A stretch of 64,000 bases of DNA from NCBI GenBank assembly GCA_002118135.1, contig BDIU01000409.1, forward strand, positions 1 through 64,000, given 5' to 3'. The first letter of the stretch is position 1. Each line of letters starts with the position of its first letter. The translations under genes were made by a program, and so were the position numbers. Below, piece by piece: positions 58,601 through 64,000 of the stretch. The DNA is from Trebouxia sp. TZW2008. Lineage: Eukaryota; Chlorophyta; Trebouxiophyceae; Trebouxiales; Trebouxiaceae. The notes beneath the pieces are model-generated. The model did no database searches and was not told the DNA's origin. It worked only from the letters and a program-made list of their open reading frames with translations.

Positions 58601-61600
58601 AGCAGCATCTGCCAGCACCGGATGTACAAGTTTTGTGTATGCTACCCTCCACATTCCTTTTGTTGCTTCTCACACTCTGTCACCATGTGCAGTTTGGCGC
58701 CACTTGAAATGTTGCTGGGTGTGCCTGCAGCAGAATTGTGCTTTGACTGATTGAGAGCAAGAGGTTTGTATGCTGTTGTTGCAGATGCTATCCCAGTATT
58801 GACGATCTGGATGGGGTAGATGAGTGTGACACAGTGACGCTGGAAAACCCTGCATATGACAGAAGCTTCTCACAAAAGGCTTTGAAGGCAAGCAGCTCTC
58901 TTTTGCACCTCCTTTATGCATATCTGCATCACATGGTGCCACACAGAGTGAGCGGCAGCTTTGTATTGCAAAACAAGCATCATTGCAAATAAACCATGGC
59001 AGCAGCACAATTGTCTGCAGCTTTGCATGAAACAGGCACAGAAGTGGTCTCTGGTGCTTGAGCAAGCAGTCATGGCCTTTTATGCCGAAGTGATGCAGCC
59101 TTATCAGCATGATGCTTGTCTTTCAATGTTGCTTGCCCAAGCTAGTACCACTCTCATGCCTGCCACCACTGCTGGCACCTGCTTCTGCATCAAATTCATG
59201 TGTTGTCAACTTTCACTTCCTCCATGACAGCATCATGGTGAGGCACTGTGTTTCACTACAGGGTCCTATTAGTCGTCCCCCCGCTCGCCATCCTCTGCTG
59301 GATTTAGGTCAGCTCAGCTCAAACCCAGCCTTTGAGTCTGAGGCGCTGTCAAGCAGGCACACAGATGTGACCCCCCGCAGAGCCACCCCTGCCCCCACTG
59401 CCCACCCCAACCGCCACACCCCAACCAAGATCGCATACGGCTCTACACCGCTAACCTCTAGCGCTGACAAGCGCAGAAGCAGGACAGGCACCACACCAGT
59501 AGCGGCAGCAGCTGACAGCAGAGAGCAAGCAGGGAATGCTGAAGCACACAAGCAGCGCCATGAGTCAGAAAAGCCTGTGCTTAGCAAGCCTGTTGAGCCA
59601 AACACTCTGCCAGATGTTGCAGGAGCTGCACATGCAGGTGCAGATCTGGCACCTGTGTCTGTGAAAGCACCATCAGCTAAGGTTGATCAACTGCATGCAA
59701 CTGCAGCAGCAGAACCTGAGCCGAGGGCTGTGCCACGCAGCAGGAGGGCTGCACCCTGGAGCAAGCCTGCTTCAGGTTCTGCTGCAGCCACCTTGCCTGA
59801 CTTGGACCAAGTCACAGCTGTATCTGACGCTGCATCACCTGCAGCACTAGCAGAAACAGCTGAAGCTGCTTGCGCCCCTGCATCACTTGCAGCACTAGCA
59901 GACTTAGCTGTTGTCAAGGCATTCACTGGCTCTCACAGTTACAATGAGGTGTCTGCATCACTGACACACACACCTGACACGCCCTCGCAAACATCTCAGT
60001 CTGGGTCACAAGCAGCCTACACTAGCAGCAGCAAACCTGCCGAGGGGGTCCAGGCTGCACACAGTGGGCAGGGTGTGCTCAGGCAGTTGTCACAAAACCC
60101 TCAGGCAGACAAGTTGAATCAGGCTGGCAATGCAACAACGCTGCATGGTCAGCTCAGCTCACAGCTGCCAGCAAGTTTGCCAGCACCGGCTGCGCCATCT
60201 GCTGTGACTGAGAACAGTACCAATAGCCCTGCTGCGTCCTCAGCTGTGCTGTCTCAAATGTCTATTTTAGGCTTGGCAGGAGGCAGTGGCGTTAGTCACG
60301 CAAGTCAGCTGTCAGGTGAATCTGGCAGAAGCAGTCAAGTGGAGAACAAGGCAGCCTCTCAGGTGTGCTTATTCATCCCTGCTGTCTGATTCAAGGCTGG
60401 CTGCCCTTACACACCATTTGCCACAAAATCACTGCTCCAACAAGCTGTTCACAAGCACTGCAGAGCTGCATGTATGATTGCTTGCTTACATGAGCTGTAG
60501 TTGCAGATCAAGTGAGCAAGCCAATATTGTCAAACACACGTCGCAGCCAAAGTATACCGTCTTAAGGCGCAGATTTTTCTATTTCTTTAGTACGTGTGTG
60601 CAAACTCACCTTGCATAATCATTCTGCACCCTGTAGGACGGGAGCAGCAGGTCTCAGGGAGGCAGTGGCAGCAAAGCTAAGAGGTGGTCGGCGCTGGCTT
60701 TCTGGAAAAAGAGCACTAGCAAAAGCAAGCAGCCTGCTGGTGCAACATCAGCTGCCAGCAAAGCTGAAGAGGCCCTGCTGCCAGTGCGCCGCCGCTCAAG
60801 CTATAACAACTCCTTCATTGCTCTTGCCAAGCAGGTACGCACATTTGGCCTCTGCATGCACACGTGCTGGCCCTCAGCACACCCATTTCTTCCGCTGTAT
60901 TACACAAACAGCAAAATCTTGAGCCACTGCATCTTTGCTGCTTTTGCAAAATTGAGCATACTCTGACTGATGGCAGTGATAGCAAGCATTTCAACTCCTA
61001 TCTCTTGCTGCCTTCATCAAGCACATTTCATGTGCTGTGTATTCAAACATGCACCACATGCACAACAAATTGCAAGCACATGGCATCATTGTTAAATATG
61101 CACCTTAATGTTACCAATCAGGGAAGACTCGAAGCTTTTATTATTATGATTTTATGTTGGCTCATGCACATTGCTGCATCAGCCCCTCACGCAGTTTGGT
61201 ACTGTTTGCACCAACCTTTCGGCACAATTACTGTTGGCTGCTCAAAGCTGCAGTCACAAAGCTGCTTCAGCATGGACTGTCATCATGCTGATTCTCTTCT
61301 TCATGCAGGGGAGGCACAGCAAGCCCAAAGGAAAGGTCAAGGAGGATTCAGTAGAGGCAGCTCCTAGCATCAGGCTACCCTCCCACACCAGCTTCACCTG
61401 CTTCCACAGCCCTGCTGTCAGGTCCGGGGACACCCCCCGCCACCCTGCTGACCCCCAGCACCCCACAGCAGCCCTGCTGTCTGATAGTGATGCACCGCAG
61501 CATCAGCCGCAGCAGGAAAGACCACAAGCAGGATCTGCCCATGCTGCTGAAGCTTCGCAACTCACAGCAGCACGGCTGTCTGATGCTGACATGCCGCAGC

Positions 61601-63428
61601 GGCAGCAGTCACAGCAGCAGTGGCAATCACAGCAGCCGCAGCAATCACAGCAGCAGCGGCACACACAGCTTCAGTCACAGCAGCAGCAGCCGCAGCAGCA
61701 GCAGCAGCAGCAGGCGCTGCAGCAGCAAGCCAGCCAGCCTACAGCCTCTGGCACTGCTGCTGAAGCTCTGCTGTCAGCTCAGGCGGCCAGGCACAGTCAG
61801 CCTCAGCAGCCACAACATGAAGAACCCTGTGCTTCAGACAAGATGGCAGAAACCGCTGTTTCGCCTGCACACAGCAGCCCTTCTGCCAGGTCGCCAGGGC
61901 AGGCTGGAAAAGGCCTTGCCCTGTCAGGGGCAGCGCAGCACAGCCCAGTCCCGCCAGGGCTGCCTTGGCGGGGCCCTGCCCTGACTGTGCCAGCCACACC
62001 ATCATGGGCAGGGCTATCAGCTGATAAACCCTCCACCCCACTGATTAGCCACCCCATTGAGGCCCTTGATGACTCTGAGTCAGCTGCAGAAACTTCAGGA
62101 TCAGCATCTACGTCTCCAACTGGCTCTGTACAGCCACTCACAGCTCACAATCTGGCTGGTACCCCTCAACTGGGTCGGTCTTGTTTGTCTGCCAAGAGCA
62201 GTAGTGACAAACACATGGGTGCATCTCAGCATGCCCAGGATCAGCTAGGCAGGCAGTCAAATCCGCAGCCTGTCAATGCTTCAGTGCTGCACGGAAGTGC
62301 TACCAGCTCTATTGACTCAGATGCAGTTGTGCTTGACTTTGGGTCTGAATTGGCAACAAGCAACGATGAGCTGATGTCACCAGCTTCCTCTGCAGCATCA
62401 TGGCAAAGACGAGGGTCTCAGCAGGGCTGTGACTCATCCCAGGAGCTGTCTCCATGGCCCAGTCTGACTCAGCGCTCTCCAGGCAGTCTTTGGCATAATG
62501 CCAACAGCCCTGCCCCTTTCTCAGGCTTTGCTGACAGCCCTGGGTTTGACACAGCAGCAGCAGCACACGGGACTGCCCCTGATGACTTTGCGGACTTGTC
62601 AGCGCTCCCTGTGACATCAAGCGGGCAAGAGACATCAACCAGCGCTGACATTGAAGCTGGGGGTTTGCAAGTTGCGGATGCGCACTACACAGCAGCAGCC
62701 ATCAGACTGCAAGAAGCAGTCTCACACGCCGTACAGCTGTACACAGGATTGCAAGCTGCATCACAGCAAAGCTCAACCCAGAGCAGTCAGGCAGGACTGA
62801 CACATCTGTCACACCTTAAACCTGGCAACCCAGGAGTTCACTTGCAGATGCGTGGAGACAAGACTGCGCTGTTGCCAACTGGCTATGACCACCAGCAATT
62901 CAGCAAGCAGCCTTTCAGAAGGGCTGCTGACTCTGCAAATCAAGCTGTTCAGTGGGTGCCTCAGCAGCAGGGTGTTGGTAGCTCAGAAGCTTCTGACAGC
63001 ACAAGAGGTGAACCGTTCTTGTGATGTCAGGCTTGCAGTGGGCCTGACTTGCAGGGCATTGCCTGCTGCTGCCTGTGATGCCGTTACTGCTTTGCAGCTG
63101 AGTCAATGCGCAAAAAGCTAAAGTGAAGCTTACAAGCCGTGCGGAGGGGTTCACTGCTGTCAGCATTCTTTGTATGACGCTCTTGCTGTACAGCAAAATG
63201 ATCCATGAGTAGCATGTACACCCATTGAAGCTAAGCCAAATGTGCTGACCTTTGACAGGAGGAGGAGCAGCAATGAGGGTTCAGCATCCTGCCTCACATC
63301 TGGGTGTACACAATTGCAAACTGGAAGGCGCTGACAGCAGAGCCTTCAGCATGTCCTATCAACAGAAACAGCTGAAGGTCGAGATGGAGACAGCTTTTGA
63401 CATGCTTCAGAAGGCACTCAAGGCGTGA
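52608..63428 (+). CDS. Very large low-complexity Ser/Ala/Gln-rich protein with N-terminal UIM-like helix
   Basis: Thirteen exons close in phase to 2,213 residues: 52608-52713, 52976-53071, 53634-53820, 54142-54832, 55044-55229, 55576-55924, 56357-56610, 56904-58405, 58785-58887, 59262-60362, 60637-60834, 61309-63007 and 63259-63428. The N-terminus has DPDTDLQQVLNLSLAHARQ, which fits a ubiquitin-interacting motif (acids, L-x2-x-L-x-L-S-L) except for Val at the usual Ala. An acidic SSEEEE patch follows. Most of the rest is Ser, Ala, Gln, Pro and Thr, with a Gln tract (about 61600-61740), repeated TPR-S/T-P sites and a basic RRRSSYNNSF segment. A short helix ends it (KQLKVEMETAFDMLQKAL). I do not recognise the protein. 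One intron starts GC (58888). Scaffold or condensate-type function is a guess. Confidence 0.7.
55358..55391 (+). repeat. Short perfect hairpin
   Basis: TTAGCCAGCG and CGCTGGCTAA form a 10-bp perfect stem around about 14 nt, in the intron after the exon ending at 55229. It is too short to assign a role. Confidence 0.5.
55905..56030 (+). repeat. Echo of the exon 6 end in the low-complexity gene
   Basis: The exon end with its donor (GGTCACCCTGCATGGTCAGTCAGCTGCA, about 55911-55938) recurs as TGATCACCCTGCACATTCAGTCAGCTGCAG at about 55997-56026 in the intron. Period is about 87 bp. Confidence 0.65.
61590..61735 (+). repeat. CAG-type Gln-coding tract
   Basis: Nearly continuous CAG with CAA, CGG and TCA triplets encoding Gln-rich sequence inside the longest exon of the low-complexity gene. 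The antisense and other frames are also open here, which produces many shadow frames. Confidence 0.8.
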
Positions 63429-64000
63429 CGACTCTTGGTTACACATTTGCATTGACCTGACATTGTACCTGTGGACCCAGCACTGCAGAAACATGCTGCG
63501 TTGCTCAGCTGTATTGTTTCATCCTGAGTACAGCAGACATCTGTTGCAGCAAGCTGCAAGTTTGCCCGGCAACATTTGCAGGAGTCAAGTTGTATATTTG
63601 ATGTGTTTGTGCTCCTGAGCAAATTTCGTTGGGAATCGGGTTGAGAGCTACAAGCACTTATGCATGGCAGCCATCAGAACTGCAAGTGTGATGAGATCAC
63701 TGTAGGTGCGCAGTTTGCAGCTAGTCAGGTGCGTGACCTATGTCTGACTGCCTCCCAATACTGATTTGTCACACCTTGTTCCGTTTTACCAGTAGCGAAG
63801 ATGTTGTTATGCCTTGGTCTGGTAAACCAGTGTTACAAGTGTAATTTGTAGGGTGCAATGCTTGAACAATGATTGCAATCTTTCATGCCCATTGGAGGGC
63901 AAAAGCACAGGTACCTGAAGTTCACTTTGAGTCAGTTGCTGTACCTGTTTGCAAATTGTCATTACTGTCTGTTGACAGTTGACAGACAGACTGTCAGCTT
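63429..64000. other. 3' flank of the low-complexity gene
   Basis: No gene is visible to the window end. A TGTAA pentamer at about 63839, in a context typical for green-algal polyadenylation signals, lies about 410 bp after the stop and may mark the transcript end. Confidence 0.45.

Overview
The window is nuclear DNA of a eukaryote, almost certainly a chlorophyte green alga. Genes are split by many short GT-AG introns, and the non-coding DNA is TGCA/GCAG-rich. The gene set mixes a flagellar protein (DRC5), plastid-type proteins (an ACR11-like double-ACT protein with a transit-like leader, a cyanobacterial-type Ser/Thr kinase, a CLMP1/Phox-like TPR-PB1 protein) and ordinary eukaryotic ubiquitin, tRNA and trafficking genes. 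Class or genus cannot be fixed from the sequence; a trebouxiophyte-like alga is my guess. Exon models were built by hand from splice sites, phase and family resemblance. Edges may be off by a base or two. For eight genes every exon phase closes from ATG to stop.

Layout: DRC5 3' part (+, to 2918); ACR11-like ACT protein (+, 3638-5167); SIM-bearing orphan with ubiquitin-like stretches (+, 6048-7466); unrecognised repeated exons and a LINE relic (7.5-11 kb); SNF2-RING helicase A (+, 11104-20242); SMC-hinge gene (-, 21148-23180); truncated helicase copy B (+, 23572-26758); CCA-adding enzyme (-, 27254-34914) with a complete UBP6/USP14 gene nested antisense in its largest intron (+, 30883-33827); degenerate receiver-domain protein (+, 35269-36572); TPR-PB1 protein (-, 37432-46636) carrying two long intronic hairpins; plastid-type kinase (+, 47191-51137); longin/adaptor small-chain protein (-, 51223-52238); a 2,213-residue low-complexity protein (+, 52608-63428).

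The strongest unexplained signal is a pattern of partial exon copies. About twenty times, an exon edge together with its splice site is repeated one to three times in tandem in the adjacent intron, in at least seven of the genes. The helicase gene is the extreme case, with copies next to at least nine of its fourteen recognised exons. Other items for a second look are the two near-perfect ~60-nt-arm hairpins in adjacent introns of the TPR-PB1 gene, the nested UBP6 gene, the decaying helicase copy (RING His to Tyr, lost GT donor) and an apparent frameshift in the SMC hinge.

No operon logic applies. Divergent gene pairs (CCA enzyme/receiver, TPR-PB1/kinase, longin/low-complexity gene) each share an intergenic region of about 350-550 bp that is probably a bidirectional promoter.
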